Shown here in pieces: positions 1-12,775 of a DNA stretch of 64,000 bases. Position 1 is the first letter of the stretch. Each line of letters opens with the position of its first letter. The notes under the pieces are model-generated. The model worked only from the letters and a program-made list of their open reading frames with translations, was not told where the DNA came from and searched no databases. Both the position numbers and the translations under genes were made by a program. The DNA is from Welwitschia mirabilis (taxonomy: Eukaryota > Gnetophyta > Gnetopsida > Welwitschiales), in NCBI GenBank assembly GCA_051453625.1, contig JBOZIK010000001.1, positions 34,877,914 to 34,941,913 on the forward strand, in the 5' to 3' direction.

Positions 1-1450
1 TGAACTCACAACATAACCTGTACTAAGCATTTGTCTCTCTCGAATAAAGAAAGCAAAAAAGAATAGAAATGAGCCAAATTGAAAAAACAATGAATTATAA
101 CACTTAAGAATAAAATATTTTATATTACATATTAAAAAGATATTCCATTTTAACATCATGAGGAGGATATGTATTCGATTTAGAGTTTATTATTTCAAAT
201 ATATAAAAAGCATATTTTCATTAAATAAATTTCTTTCAATTAAATCCATTCTTTTGAGGATTTTAGAGATTCAAGTTCCATAAAGTTGAAAAATTTGTTT
301 CAAATTTGTATTAACCAAAAAGAACAAGCTAAAAGTATCAAGGAATGTAAAATAAGAAAGACAAAGACAAACGAATAAGAAAGCACAACTAGAAAATGAT
401 AAGAAAAAATAAGATGGAAATGAAACTAAGGATCAATGATGAAAGAAAGCATATGGACAGGAGAAGATCAATGACAAGCTAAAAAGCTATACATCTTATT
501 AATATGCAATTAAAATGTGATAATGGATTTGATACTTCCAAGTAAAAACAATCAAGAAGATGAAAAATACAAATCAACAAAAAGGCATATGAAGAGGATT
601 AACTATTTATCCTAAACATTTACTTAACTATACTCAATGGTTTTGATCATTGAACTACTTAATAATAAAGATGTAGGATTTAGTGCTAAACTAAAATAAG
701 TTTCATGTGATAGGAAAAATAATTTTTACAATACTAAATGATTCTTATACAAGATATTAATATAATATTAGGACTAAAATCAATTCAATCATTGATAGAA
801 GAAAAAATAAACTTTGGCTAATATATCATTCAATGATCAATATGTTTTAACATACTATTAAATCTATAACATTAGAGTTATTAAAATTAATTTAGTTAAG
901 TGTTAAAAAACACTATTCATCATGATGAGTGAAGTGTAACCACTACATAAGGAGTAAAGACCTATAAGCTAAGATTAGATAGTGGCTAACTGACTCTTTG
1001 GTGGAGTTTCCATAACTACCATAACATGCTACCAAATGTCTTTTCCAAAAAAATTTACCTTGGTATGCTTGTGGTAGGACCTCATGGAATTTATTTTAAC
1101 ATTTTATTTTTTTCTTTTGATTTTTCTTATTTTTCTTTTCTATTCAAAGATTTTTTTTCCTTGAAAGAATACACTATGATTTCCTTGTTCGAAACATTGA
1201 TTAATCATTAGAATAATAAATTAACTAAGTACAAAGTTTCTAATTAGAATCTAATTTAACATAAATAGAAAAATCTATTATAAACATTAAAGTTCATAGA
1301 CATTAGAATTTCTTAGATTGGCTGAAATTCAAGATTTATCATTATAAACTCCCAAAGTAAATAATTACTTTCATGAAAACTTATATGAAATCTATTACAA
1401 AAACAAGTTAGTAAATGATTAAACATTATAATAATTCAATCAAAGAATCT
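1..1450 (-). repeat. LTR of Athila/Tat-type element 1 (3' LTR, partial)
   Basis: Read on the minus strand, 900-1450 matches the start of the long LTRs at 12776-15415 and 19132-22240. Shared blocks include the 'ggaaactccac' segment (here 'gtggagtttcc' near 1001) and the following stretch about a closed conserved block near 1060. It lies directly beyond the integrase C-terminus of the element in 1600-7000, where a 3' LTR is expected. The left end runs out of the window. Divergence is high and the copy is surely old. Confidence 0.55.
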
Positions 1451-1599
1451 AGCTAAAAAAATATTTAGATAATAGTAAAAGGAAAGATGTTTTTCTTGGG
1501 CAAGAGGATCATCGAGGTCAATTTCTTTAATCATATCCATGATATAATGATAATCATCAGTGATTAATATAACTTAAATCATTGTCCACTTACTTTAAA

Positions 1600-2800
1600 A
1601 ATTCTTGAGTGTTTAAATTAGGGAGATCTCAATAGAGCCATTAATATGCACTTTTTCTATTTGACATGGATCTAGCAATTTAGAGATTAACTAATTATGA
1701 AGAAGATGCATTCAAGTATTGGATAATAGAATTAATTAACTAGGTTAAAAATATTTAAAGATAAGCTTTTTGTCATAATAAATTTTTCCTTAAGTTTTTG
1801 GATGTGTTGTTTATAAATAGCATGATTGCATGTCTCATCAAGACGTTGAAGTTGGACTAGTTCATGCTAAATATTAGCATTAAAATCCATATAACACTAA
1901 GTTGATGAATGGTTTTATAGGAATTATATCATACATTAATGGAAAGAATATAATCTTTATCATACAGAAGTTCATAAGGGAAAAAACCAAGGAAATTACT
2001 CTAAGTAGTATGTTAAGTCAAAATTATATCATGAAGTTTGACAAACCAAGACTTATTATTTTGTGAGAATAATTTCTAAAGAATTTACTTTATTTTTTAT
2101 TATCAATTTCAACTTGAACATTGGTTTGGAAATGATAATTATTATTTATGATTATCCTTGATTCTAACAGAAAGAATACATTTCCTAAGAACCTTGTCTA
2201 TAAATAAGTGCCTTAATCACTAATCAAGATTCTAGAAAAGCTAAATCTATGAAAAATATTAAATCTACATAAATAACATACATTTTTCACATTATTTTTG
2301 ATTTTAGAAATGAATTCTACCCATTTGCTTACATAATCCACAACCACCAAATGTAATTTTTATTACAAGAAGATGGTGTAAGAGGACCTATGAAGTTTAT
2401 GACCTAATAATCAAAAGATTCATACTCTAAGATATGTTGGAGGGACATTTTTAAGATCTAGAAAGAATACTAAAATTTTTATAAGCATTAAATTTTTTTT
2501 ATAAAGTTAAATAAATCTTTAAATAAGGTGGACTAATAAAACCTACATGAGGGATTTTCGTAGAGGTCTTTTGATCACTAAAATGACCTCCACACTAATA
2601 CCATAACAAAGAGTAAGAACATCATATTACTTTGATTTTAGCACATATTCACATGATTTTATCTTGACATATTTGACAAAGATGAGGTTCATGCCACTTA
2701 TAGCCTTCTATTCTATGAATAAAAGATTTTATCTAATTATGATTCCAATGTTGGGGAGTTTTTAGAGTAACAAGATAGTTAACAATATCAACATATCATG
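1600..2800 (-). pseudogene. Ty3/gypsy integrase remnant (element 1)
   Basis: Integrase inserts retroelement cDNA into the host genome. Minus-strand reading, with frameshifts and stops, recovers parts of the family in order. At about 2720-2520 is the zinc-binding region, with a GGHFSDQKT-like stretch and a P-x-L-x-K pattern. At about 2440-2290 is the catalytic core start, with FIGPL and then VVVDYVSKWVE. At about 1900-1750 is the helical C-terminal region, with LDETCNHAIYK and LKEKFIMTK. At about 1650-1620 is the terminal VHINGSIEI, matching the usual 'V-x-x-x-G-A-V-E-I' end. No continuous frame survives, so it is a pseudogene. The motif style is that of plant Athila/Tat elements. Confidence 0.75.
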
Positions 2801-3149
2801 GGGTATGATGTCTAAAAGTGATGAAATAAAAATGTGTAATAAAGAAGAGTTGACCATTTAGAAAATTATCTTGAATAGAAAAATAAGAAGAAAAATGTAG
2901 GGGATGTTGTTCATGAGGGATTTCAAATAAATTATTAGCCATAAAATTATGTTTTCCTTCTTTATTAATGATGGTTAAAATGAATTTTTGCATTAACAAT
3001 ATCCATTTAATAGGCCTTGTACTAGAATGTTTCTTGATCATTATATATTAAATGGCAACATGATCACTATAAACATTAGTATAAAAACCAAGAATATAAT
3101 GTCAAATTTTATCAGTACAAAATATGATGGTAAGCACTTCTTTTTTAAA

Positions 3150-4450
3150 TGGTGGTATAACTAAGTTGAGCTCATAAAATTATTTTACTGATATAGAAAA
3201 TAATATTGTAATGTTTTTCATGTTTTTATCTTAACACACCTCCTATAAAAATATTACTTGTATCACACATAAGTTTAAAATATTTAAACCAATCAAGTCC
3301 TTCTATAAGAGGTGCTAAAGTGATCTTGTCTTTAAGATTTTCAAAGGCATATTGACAAGACTAATTTCAATCAAATTTAGCATCTTTTTCTAAGAGACAT
3401 GAATAGTTTGCAAATTTTAGCATAGCCTTTACTGAATCTTCAATAAAAACTAGCATAATCAAGAAAAGATCTGATTTTTTTACATCAGTTAGAGTGGGGA
3501 AGTTTCTAATGATGTTTTTTTAGTAAGATTTATTTAAATGTCATTTATAAAAATATAATGATCTAACATTATCCTCTTCCTTACCAAGAAATAGCTCTTT
3601 TTCAAACTCAAGTAAAGACTAATTTCTATGCATCAGTTAAGTATTTTTCTAATCTTTATAAGATTTCCTCAAAAGAGTATTAAAAGGCACAAAAGTCATC
3701 CATAAAGATTTCTATTAATTTTTCAATCATATTTGAAAATATACTCATCATAGCCCTTTAAAACATTCTAGGTGCATTACATAAACCAAAGGAAATTCTT
3801 CTAAAGAAAGACATACCAGGGTCTAATTGAGGTATTTTTTTTGTCAATGTCTCACACTTCATTATACAAATTGTAGTTTTGTATCATGTGAAATGAACAA
3901 AAGTCAAAATATCTTCATATATCAAATGTTCCCTAATGAGGATTACATCTTCAAAATTGTACCCTTCCCATGACATATAAGCTATTAATATATTCTTTTC
4001 CAAGCATATTTCTCCACCTACTGTAACTGCACCATTTACCAAAATTTATCCTTTCTTTATATATTTTCCTTGGTTAATGTAAGGTTTTTGATACATCAAA
4101 GTATTGCTATTAGAACATTGGTATGTCTGTAATTCGACCAAATGAAGAGGTGAAAGTTATCATGTCTTGACCTTCATTGGTTAGACATACTTGATTGTAA
4201 TCACTATATCCATCAAGAATTCATGGCCTTAGATCCTACCAATAATTTAATCTAGAAATGGTAAGGAACAATATTTTTTTCTAATGACATTGTTAAGCTT
4301 TCTAAAATCAATGCAAACTCACACTTCCCATCTTTTTTTAGTACTATAAGAATAAGGCTAATCCATTCACTATCAAAAATGGCATAAATGATTCTTGCAT
4401 CTATAAGTTTAATGATTTATTCCTTTAATACTTACTTAAGGGTAGGGTTA
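3150..4450 (-). pseudogene. Ty3/gypsy reverse transcriptase and RNase H start (element 1)
   Basis: Reverse transcriptase copies element RNA into DNA. The minus strand gives, with shifts: a KLIDARIIYAIFDSEWI stretch (about 4420), VLKKDGK (about 4345), DGYSDYNQV with T-x-F-T-S-S-F-G after it (about 4215-4140), then ISFGLCNAPRMF, and IEIFMDDFCAF holding the catalytic 'DD' (about 3710). After this come FLGK and a LLEKDAKFD...AFENLKDKI stretch leading towards RNase H (about 3400-3250). Order and wording match plant Athila/Tat pol. Numerous stops and frameshifts make it non-functional. Confidence 0.85.
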
Positions 4451-5086
4451 AGACTCCTTTATGGTTATATAATGATCTTGGCATTACCTTCCAAATAAAA
4501 TTTTATGTTAGACAATGAAAGAAGGAATTATTAAAAGATCTTTATGAGTCTAAGCAAAAGCATGTATTTTGAATTTGAGAAATTGAAGTAGTAATTCTTC
4601 TTAAGAAGGATGAAGACATGCATTAATGAATAATAGCTTCTAAAGATCATTATTCAAAAAATATGTATTTTAGTTTATTTGGTAGTTCTTTATGTTTTAA
4701 ATAAAAATTATCCTTATTATTAGTGGAATTCTTTCTTCACGTAGAATGTTTTTGATGGTTTTAACATGTTGAGCATTATGATTAATGAGATATTTAAAGA
4801 TTTAATTTCTTTCTTAATTTAAGTTTTTGTTCTAGAGGCCATTATTGAGATTACATTAATTAGAGGAATTAAGACCTTTTAATATTTTTGCATATTCTTT
4901 AAGATTATTGAATAAAGTGGGGTTTTATAAATTAATAATACTCTCTTCTAAATAATGTTGTTGAATAAGCATTGAGGGTTTGATTTATTTCTCAAGATTA
5001 AAATATTCTCCCATATCTTTTTTAGCTATGTCAAACAATCTAATAATGAACTTCTTATTTCTTACATGGCATTCCATCATTCCTAT

Positions 5087-5275
5087 TCATGTATCAATAA
5101 TGTAATAGGCTATTTCATAAAAAGCTATTCCTAAGAGTAAAGAGTATCCTACATTATGTTCTACATCAATAATAATGATTTCTATAGGGTAAAAGGTCTT
5201 TTTAATTTCTATGACTAGAATCTTAATAACTCTAATTGGTTTTCGAAGAGTTTCATCAGCTAGTTCCAATAATTT
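5087..5275 (-). pseudogene. Gypsy aspartic protease C-terminal part (element 1)
   Basis: A 60-codon open stretch on the minus strand starts MELADETLRKPIRVI, passes through a hydrophobic F-Y-P-I-E-I-I-I-I-D segment and ends near SLLLGIAFYEIA. This is the region downstream of the D-[ST]-G active site in Athila/Tat retropepsins (family pattern: LADRS..P.G, then F-P-x-D-F-x-V-L-D, then L-G-R-P-F). The active-site part itself should lie just upstream, near 5280-5340, and is not readable. It is closely related to the plus-strand copy at 17812-18018. It lies between the RT (lower coordinates) and gag (higher coordinates), as expected. Confidence 0.8.
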
Positions 5276-5599
5276 TTTGTTGATTCAATCCTATGTTGTA
5301 AATCAAACCTTTTACATATGTGAAATGGCATAATGTCAACATAAGATTTCACGCCTATTAGTACTTTCTTGATCTTTTTGATTTCTTCTAAGATATCAAT
5401 AACTATGGAAGCCATGAGGTCTTTGAATTTTGAATTTTTTTGTGCTACTAAGTTAAAAAAGGAATTGTATAATGAAAATCCTACTTGGTATTATTCTTTT
5501 CTATTTTCCCTTAACTAAGTTCTTTCAAAGTTTGTTGTATCTAGGATTATCTTATAGTATTTTCTAGAAAGGTAGGTTGATGCTCATATATTGAATAAT

Positions 5600-7000
5600 T
5601 ACCTTAAGATAATCATCATAGGTAGGATTAGTATTTTGTCTTTCTAACCAAGGATTTATGGGTTTATTTTTCATATCCTTATTGGGTGTGTTATGATTGG
5701 ATTTTTCTTTAGGAGCTAAAGAAAAGCAAGGTCAATTAAGAAATTCTACACCATTATCATGGATTTTATCTTCTTACTTGTAAGATGTGAGGGTAGCTTC
5801 ATTGGGATTTGTATCATATCCATTTATTCTCACTATCTTCCAATCCTTTTTAACATCATTTGGGATGAGAATGATTTGGATTGGAAGAGAGCCTTAAGAT
5901 CTTTGGTTTCCTACCATGGTTTGTTAAAGGATTCCAATTAGATTGTCTAAGTTCTTATTTTGATTTTTAAAATTTTTGTTAGTATTTTGTTTCATATTCT
6001 TCATTTTTCATCTGTTAACTCTCTAAGAAGTTAGGCTAAAAGTTGTGAGGATGAAAATTACTAGATAGAAAAATATTCAACTAAAAGTTATTGCTTCTAT
6101 GTCTGTTACCAAAGAGGATCTAAAGGTACATTGTGGTCCCATATTTTATGGCTAAAATTATTGATTATTTTTGGAAGTATTAGGTCTTTGATTAAATACA
6201 TAGGCTTCTTCATAGATTATTTCTCTACATGTTGGTTAAACAAGACAATCCTTAATGTAATAGAAGTTGTCTTCACATATTTCATAAATAGAATAAGGTA
6301 TTGATGATTAATATTATTCATTTAACACTTTTACATTAGTTAAGGCCTTGGTATAAGTTTTTAATATGCTGGTAAGATCTTCAACTAGGTTGTTAGGGCT
6401 AGATTGCTTTTCATGTTGTATCTTTTTGATGTCTTTCAACATTTGTTCTATAGTTCTATTTTCTTTGATGGTTGATTTAGGCCATGTCTAACTAATTTTT
6501 ATCAATTTTTATAAATATTGTCAAGCATCCTCCAAAGTTAAGTTGAGTAAATTTTCTCCCAATGAATTAGTTAATAAGTTCTACTTTTAAAAAATCATCT
6601 ATAGGATTAGATGAAACAACACTTAAATATTTATTATAAGCTATAACATAATCCTCATGAGGTTGTTGTGCAAATTTAATAATTTATTTTTTTACTTTTT
6701 CTTATGATTACTTTAGTCATGAATCATTTTATGAATGAATCTTGAACTTGGATCCAAGTATTAAGGCTTTTATGTGGGATAGTAATTAATTTTTATCCTT
6801 GCTTCTAAGGGTTAAAGGAAAAATAATCATGTAAGTTCTATTAGTTACCTTCTTTTTTCGATTTCTTAATGTAAGAATGAGTTGTTCTATTTTAGCTAAG
6901 TGTTAAAAAGGACTTTTTTAATCTTCTCCCAAGAAGGTAAGATAGTCTTATAAGTTTTAAGTCTTACATCATCTTTATTGGGTAGGTCAAAGGGGTTTTG
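5600..7000 (-). pseudogene. Gypsy gag remnant (element 1)
   Basis: Gag forms the virus-like particle that packages element RNA. On the minus strand, 6750-6370 reads as gag-like helix with LLNLTLEDA and then SPNNLVEDL. About 6290-6260 has a degraded zinc-knuckle-like C-x(n)-C stretch (ICEDNFYYIKDC). The following proline/asparagine-rich region (to about 5600) includes IHDNGVEFLN and NPWLERQNTNP. All frames are broken by stops. The assignment rests on position (directly upstream of the protease) and on similarity to the better preserved gag at 16190-17000. Confidence 0.6.
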
Positions 7001-7699
7001 GATCTTTTTTTTGCTTTAACATATTAGTTCCTTAAGAGTTAATGTAAAAGTAGGAGTATAAGGAGAGGTAGATATCTTTGGATATTTAGAAGGAAAAAAG
7101 GTTTGAAAGGTAGGATTTAAAGGAGAAGAGTATTTAAGCAAATTACTTTTAGAAATGAATGAATCTCTTTTAGAAATGTAAAAAGTAGAATAATTATCTT
7201 CATCTATTCTAGATTAAAATGAAACTTTCTCATCCCAAGTTCTTGAACTGAAGTTCACTAATTCTTATTTAATTGTTTGGCTGAAAAAGTTATTCTCCCA
7301 TTGATGCTTTGTTTATGTGACCATTTACTTACATTTTGATAAAAGTTTAAAACAAATTTATTTACATCCAAGTGAAAAACTCTCTTCCAGATTACATAAA
7401 GTATAAGAAGGAGGTTATACAAAGAGTGAATGTAACATAAAGTGTAGATCAAGCTTATTAAAAATGATGGTAATTCCTAAAAGTAAAACTAACAAAGATT
7501 AGAAAACAAATCTAAACTAAGAGAGTAAAAGTGTAAACTAAGCTAAGAAGGAAAAAAATTATATATACATACTATGTAAGTAAACATGATAAAATCAATT
7601 TACTTGCTTGGATAGTGAAAATAAACCTTTTAGAGTTCCTTGAACTCCTCTCGACCAATGAAACCAATTTATTTGGGTAATAATAATGTGATGAATTTT

Positions 7700-9110
7700 G
7701 TATTTTCTTCTAATGAATCCTTTAGCTTTATTACCTATAGTTCTTAATAAACTCATGTAACATGCATTAATATATGAGAGTCAACCTAAATTTCATATTC
7801 TAGAGAGGAATTCTATATAGAAACTTAGAAGAGTGTCTAAATTAAAAAGAATAAAACTAAAATGATTTTCTATTCTAGCTTAAGAATGAAAATGTAATGA
7901 TATAGTGAATGAATGCAAGATTAAAATATGAATGCAACTTAAATGCAAATCCTAACCAAGTGTACCAAATTATTATCACCTAAGTTGGTCCTCATAATCT
8001 ATATCAATTAGAAATAACTATTACTTAAATGAAATTAACATAAACTACAAGGAAGATTAAAAGAAATTTTGAAAGAACATTTTAATCATAACTTTATTAA
8101 TTAAAATGTTCACATCCTTTTATAAAGGAAGAACTCCTTAATGATTGAGATATAACTTAATACGAAGAAATGCCCTTTTCTATAACTAAGATGGATTTTT
8201 TCTTGAACTGATCTTTAAATTATCATGAGATTAATTGATTCACTTAATATGAAAAATAAGGGATCTTAATGGGGTATTTATAAATTTGAAATGATGATTA
8301 GGGTTGTGAATGAGTTGTAATAAACTAGAGGTAATCATAATACTAATTTCATAACCAATGGAATTTTCTTTTTATTCATTATAGCTATCATCCTTTTGGG
8401 TTTTGTCTAGATGATATGATGAATGATGGTTGACTCTTCTTATAATAATGTCTTGTTCTCCATATGCCTTCTTATTGATGATTAAATTTCATACTTTTGA
8501 TGTCATAGTGGTGGCATTTAGATAATTAAGTGGATGACTATCAACTATTAATTTATAAGTTTTATTTCTTGTGATCCTGCTAGTCATCTGGGTGTTGTCT
8601 AAATGACTAGGTGGATGATGGATTATCTTTAATATTTCTAATTTTTTTATCATAATTAAATTTCTTCTTAGCATATAAATCTCTTTCCTACTAAAGCTAA
8701 TACTACTTTTCCTTTTGCAAGTGTATTGATGAAGATCAGACATTTCACTAAACTTCATCATGGCTTCTAATTAAATTGATACATTACTATCTCTTTTAAA
8801 GATGTTAAGTTTTATTATATACTCTATTAGTTTTTAGGGATATCTTCAAGATGTGATTTGGCTACTTTAATGGTTGTCGTCCTCTAGAATATTATCTGAA
8901 TAATAGTATGGTTGAATATCAGTAGAAATCTATTTTCTCTCTTTATTGATCCTAGTAGTTATTCCCTTAAGTATTATGTGGATGACTAGGTGGATGAAAT
9001 TTTTTATTCATCCTCTAGCCTTTTGATCATCATTCATCATTCTACACTAGATTCATAATGCTTTGAAAAAGTTAGGGAGTATGACATATGTTAAAAAAAG
9101 GGTTTTTTTA
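7700..9110 (-). repeat. LTR of element 1 (5' LTR, partial)
   Basis: Minus-strand sequence matches the 3' half of the long LTRs elsewhere in the window. The block 'attaatatatgagagtcaa' near 7769 aligns with the conserved U5 block (sense form 'gg.ttaact.cc..c.atactagtg'). The block at 7970-8050 aligns with the 'gatatagatcatcaagggc' segment of the other copies. Several palindromic cassettes (8389-8437, 8496-8545, 8581-8627, 8940-9000) lie inside it. The outer end is lost near a Ty1/copia fragment. I could not find a convincing primer site next to it. Confidence 0.5.
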
Positions 9111-9229
9111 ATCTTTGAATTTGGTGTTTTTTATGATTACCTTGATTAATCTTTTGATTCTTCCTATTTATCTTGGAAACCTATTAAATATACCTAAAAC
9201 ATACTTTAAATATGATATTAAATATCACC

Positions 9230-9700
9230 ACATGGACTCACAACACATTTCTTTTAAGAATAAGATTTTTACCAAGTCTTTGTTTATTTGTTCAAGCTTC
9301 CTTTATCATAGCTCCATTTCATTTGTAGTACTTAATAGATACTTGGTTTCTTTTTTATAAGTACCTTGTGAACTAGTGATGTAAAGATTGGATTTTTTTT
9401 AATTTTAGTAAATAAGGCTTTGGTTAAGTTATAGTATTTGACAACATAATCATCTTTAGTACAAGTCATAGAAATATTTGCATTGCATAACTGACTAACA
9501 CATAGGAGCTTATGTTGCAATCCTTCTATAAATAAAACATATTTTACCTTAGGTATATTACCTCGTCCAATGGTTTTCATACCTTTGATAGCACATCTGT
9601 ATTATTACCAAAGGTGATCAATTCTTTATCTTACTCCATCAAAGTGGTAAAGCTGAATTTGTTTCTAGTTATATGCCTTTTAACATACATTGTTAACACA
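9230..9700 (-). pseudogene. Ty1/copia protease end and GAG-pre-integrase domain
   Basis: The minus strand contains an 82-codon open stretch (9332-9580) reading IGRGNIPKVKYVLFIEGLQ..LLCVSQLC. This is the standard copia pattern G-x-G-x-I...L-V-E-G-L-x-x-N-L-L-S-V-S-Q-L-C between protease and integrase. Upstream, 9580-9700 has ITRNKFSFTTL and ITFGNNT, matching the protease segment following D-S-G-C-S-x-H-M-T. Downstream, near 9320-9260, is ELW-RKLEQINKDLVKI, matching the L-W-H-R-R-L-G-H-x-N zinc motif with the histidines degraded. It is in a different superfamily from its neighbours and probably inserted into the LTR of element 1. Confidence 0.75.
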
Positions 9701-9909
9701 CTAGGCATGTTTCTTTACTAACCATAGGGAAATTCACACTACTAGAGCTAGTCTTAATTTTGGAATGGAATTCATATTTTCTTTGGTTTAGCCTGCAGAG
9801 AACATTATACCATACTTCTTGGTATTTTGACTTTATTAGTATAATATCTAGTTTTGAATTTAATTAGATAATTAAATTGATAATACCCTTATTTCTAGAA
9901 ATAATAATA

Positions 9910-10009
9910 NNNNNNNNNNNNNNNNNNNNNNNNNNNNNNNNNNNNNNNNNNNNNNNNNNNNNNNNNNNNNNNNNNNNNNNNNNNNNNNNNNNNNNNNNNN
10001 NNNNNNNNN
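9910..10009. other. Assembly gap (100 N)
   Basis: Exactly 100 N, the usual placeholder for a gap of unknown size. Other 100-N gaps are at 10873-10972, 24051-24150, 36892-36991, 56422-56521 and 57624-57723. Gaps of other length are at 10430-10503 (74), 14621-14630 (10), 16134-16174 (41) and 24442-24491 (50). The flanking stretches 9701-9909 and 10010-10391 are AT-rich with no gene I can recognise. Confidence 0.95.
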
Positions 10010-10391
10010 AGCTATTGGTGTAAAGGTTTCTTTCAAAGTCCAAGTCTTCTTATTGGTTCACATACCATTTATCTACTAACATAGCTTTGTTTCTAATAAA
10101 ATTAACATTTTCATTTATTTTATTTTTAAAACTTCATTTTATGTCAATAATAAGTTGATTAGATGATCTTAAAGTGAGTTCCTAGAGATTACATTTTTAA
10201 AATTAATTAAGTTTGTCTTACATTTCTAGCATATAATGTTTATTAATTTTTTCTTCATTGAAAGGTTTGGATTTTAACTGTGAGATATATACTGCAGATT
10301 TATAAAACTCCTTAGTATGGCTTAAGTTTGAATACCACCATATAGACCACCTATTATGTTTCTTATAGAGTGATTTATTCCTGGTCTAATT

Positions 10392-11760
10392 ATGTTTGAA
10401 GAAGTTTCCTTAATTATTTCTTCTTCTTTNNNNNNNNNNNNNNNNNNNNNNNNNNNNNNNNNNNNNNNNNNNNNNNNNNNNNNNNNNNNNNNNNNNNNNN
10501 NNNTGCATTACTACCAAGAAGAACCATCTCATATCAACTACTATGCAGAAGAAAAAGATCCATTAAGAGAAATGATTGGTAAAATGATGAAAAATCAAGA
10601 AAACATTAAGAACTTGAAAAAATTAGTTGAAAACTTGCAACAATCTCTTTTAAAGATTCAAGGATCTTTCACGACAAAACATCCTCACAACTATTCCACC
10701 CCATTCCACCTTAAGGAAAATGAAGAGAACTTAGAAATTATTGATGATGATGATTCTTGCGTTCAACTTGAAGATGAATTTATAAATCAAACTTTAACAT
10801 CCTACTCATTAGAAGAAAACCAAAAAGGTGATAATAATAATACAACTCAACATGTCAATAATTGGAATGAATNNNNNNNNNNNNNNNNNNNNNNNNNNNN
10901 NNNNNNNNNNNNNNNNNNNNNNNNNNNNNNNNNNNNNNNNNNNNNNNNNNNNNNNNNNNNNNNNNNNNNNNNATGACCACTTAGTAGAGAATGATATTGA
11001 GATATTACATTATACCCTTATCATTCATTTACTTTTAAATAAGAAGAGGAGGAATCTAATCATGAAAAAACTAAAAACATTTCAACCAATGATGAAGAAT
11101 GATGTTCTTATTTATCTTGATAATATTTTTAATGAATCTAATTATTTAGAGAGTGAAATTAATCTTCAACAAGAGAAGGAAGATCTAATTACAACCAATG
11201 AAGATGAAATTACAATCAAACCACATAATGATATGGATACTTGTGAAGAAATTAAAAGCAATGAAGGACCTTTAGATATTTATTCCAACTTCATAGAGAA
11301 TAGACTCATTCATTTCACTCATATTTCTCCATTTTCCGCCTTCACATTCAATTGCAAATTACATCCTTCCCTTCATTCCCCATTCCACCTACATTTGCAT
11401 CTTTCCATTACCTTATAACCTTGATAATAATCACCTTTCTCAATCTCTTCCAATTATGCCTTTATATAATTCTCAAGGCCATGTTCCTTTCTTTGACACT
11501 TATAAAACCAATCACTTTGAAGAGTCTATTTCTCTTATTTTTCAATCTCTTCCTTCTAAACCTTCATTTGATCCTCAAAGTAACATTCATTCTTTTTTCA
11601 CCTAGTCTATTATGCCTTATGTTTTTAATGATTATTCTTTTCAAAAGTTTGACTTGGCATATCTTGAAATTTTACATTGGGAAAAGCCTTACCTTCTTAA
11701 TGGTAATCCATATTTAGAAATGAATCTTTTTAACCTCATAAAACATTCTTAAAATCCCTT
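10392..11760 (+). pseudogene. Unrecognised coding-like sequence with a coiled-coil-like segment
   Basis: From 10506 the plus strand stays open to the gap at 10873, and after the gap is open in long pieces to about 11400. A last piece, in a shifted frame, runs from about 11456 to 11713 with one stop. The first part is charged, with a heptad-like helix (EMIGKMMKNQENIKNLKKL), then acidic and asparagine-rich linkers (EIIDDDDS, NQKGDNNNT). The last part reads PLYNSQGHVPFFDTY, followed later by FDPQSNIHSFF. Codon-like composition suggests a once-coding sequence. I do not recognise the protein. Given the surroundings, a retroelement gag or accessory ORF is the simplest guess, but nothing shows it. 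Three gaps interrupt or border it. Confidence 0.35.
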
Positions 11761-11835
11761 TAAGATGTCTTAAATCCATTATTTGAGTAATACTTTAAAT
11801 GAATTATCTAATGATACTCATGCGTTATCTTGTTT

Positions 11836-12775
11836 NNNNNNNNNNNNNNNNNNNNNNNNNNNNNNNNNNNNNNNNNNNNNNNNNNNNNNNNNNNNNNNNN
11901 NNNNNNNNNNNNNNNNNNNNNNNNNNNNNNNNNNNNNNNNNNNNNNNNNNNNNNNNNNNNNNNNNNNNNNNNNNNNNNNNNNNNNNNNNNNNNNNNNNNN
12001 NNNNNNNNNNNNNNNNNNNNNNNNNNNNNNNNNNNNNNNNNNNNNNNNNNNNNNNNNNNNNNNNNNNNNNNNNNNNNNNNNNNNNNNNNNNNNNNNNNNN
12101 NNNNNNNNNNNNNNNNNNNNNNNNNNNNNNNNNNNNNNNNNNNNNNNNNNNNNNNNNNNNNNNNNNNNNNNNNNNNNNNNNNNNNNNNNNNNNNNNNNNN
12201 NNNNNNNNNNNNNNNNNNNNNNNNNNNNNNNNNNNNNNNNNNNNNNNNNNNNNNNNNNNNNNNNNNNNNNNNNNNNNNNNNNNNNNNNNNNNNNNNNNNN
12301 NNNNNNNNNNNNNNNNNNNNNNNNNNNNNNNNNNNNNNNNNNNNNNNNNNNNNNNNNNNNNNNNNNNNNNNNNNNNNNNNNNNNNNNNNNNNNNNNNNNN
12401 NNNNNNNNNNNNNNNNNNNNNNNNNNNNNNNNNNNNNNNNNNNNNNNNNNNNNNNNNNNNNNNNNNNNNNNNNNNNNNNNNNNNNNNNNNNNNNNNNNNN
12501 NNNNNNNNNNNNNNNNNNNNNNNNNNNNNNNNNNNNNNNNNNNNNNNNNNNNNNNNNNNNNNNNNNNNNNNNNNNNNNNNNNNNNNNNNNNNNNNNNNNN
12601 NNNNNNNNNNNNNNNNNNNNNNNNNNNNNNNNNNNNNNNNNNNNNNNNNNNNNNNNNNNNNNNNNNNNNNNNNNNNNNNNNNNNNNNNNNNNNNNNNNNN
12701 NNNNNNNNNNNNNNNNNNNNNNNNNNNNNNNNNNNNNNNNNNNNNNNNNNNNNNNNNNNNNNNNNNNNNNNNNNN
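11836..12775. other. Assembly gap (940 N)
   Basis: A run of 940 N with non-default length, so probably size-estimated. It hides the start of the left LTR of element 2, whose first readable base is 12776. Open reading frames that appear to cross it are artefacts of the N run. Confidence 0.95.

Noticed and set aside
7620-7690. Primer binding site of element 1
   Set aside because: 'ttccttgaactcctctcgacca' can be forced onto the tRNA-Asp pattern only with an insertion.
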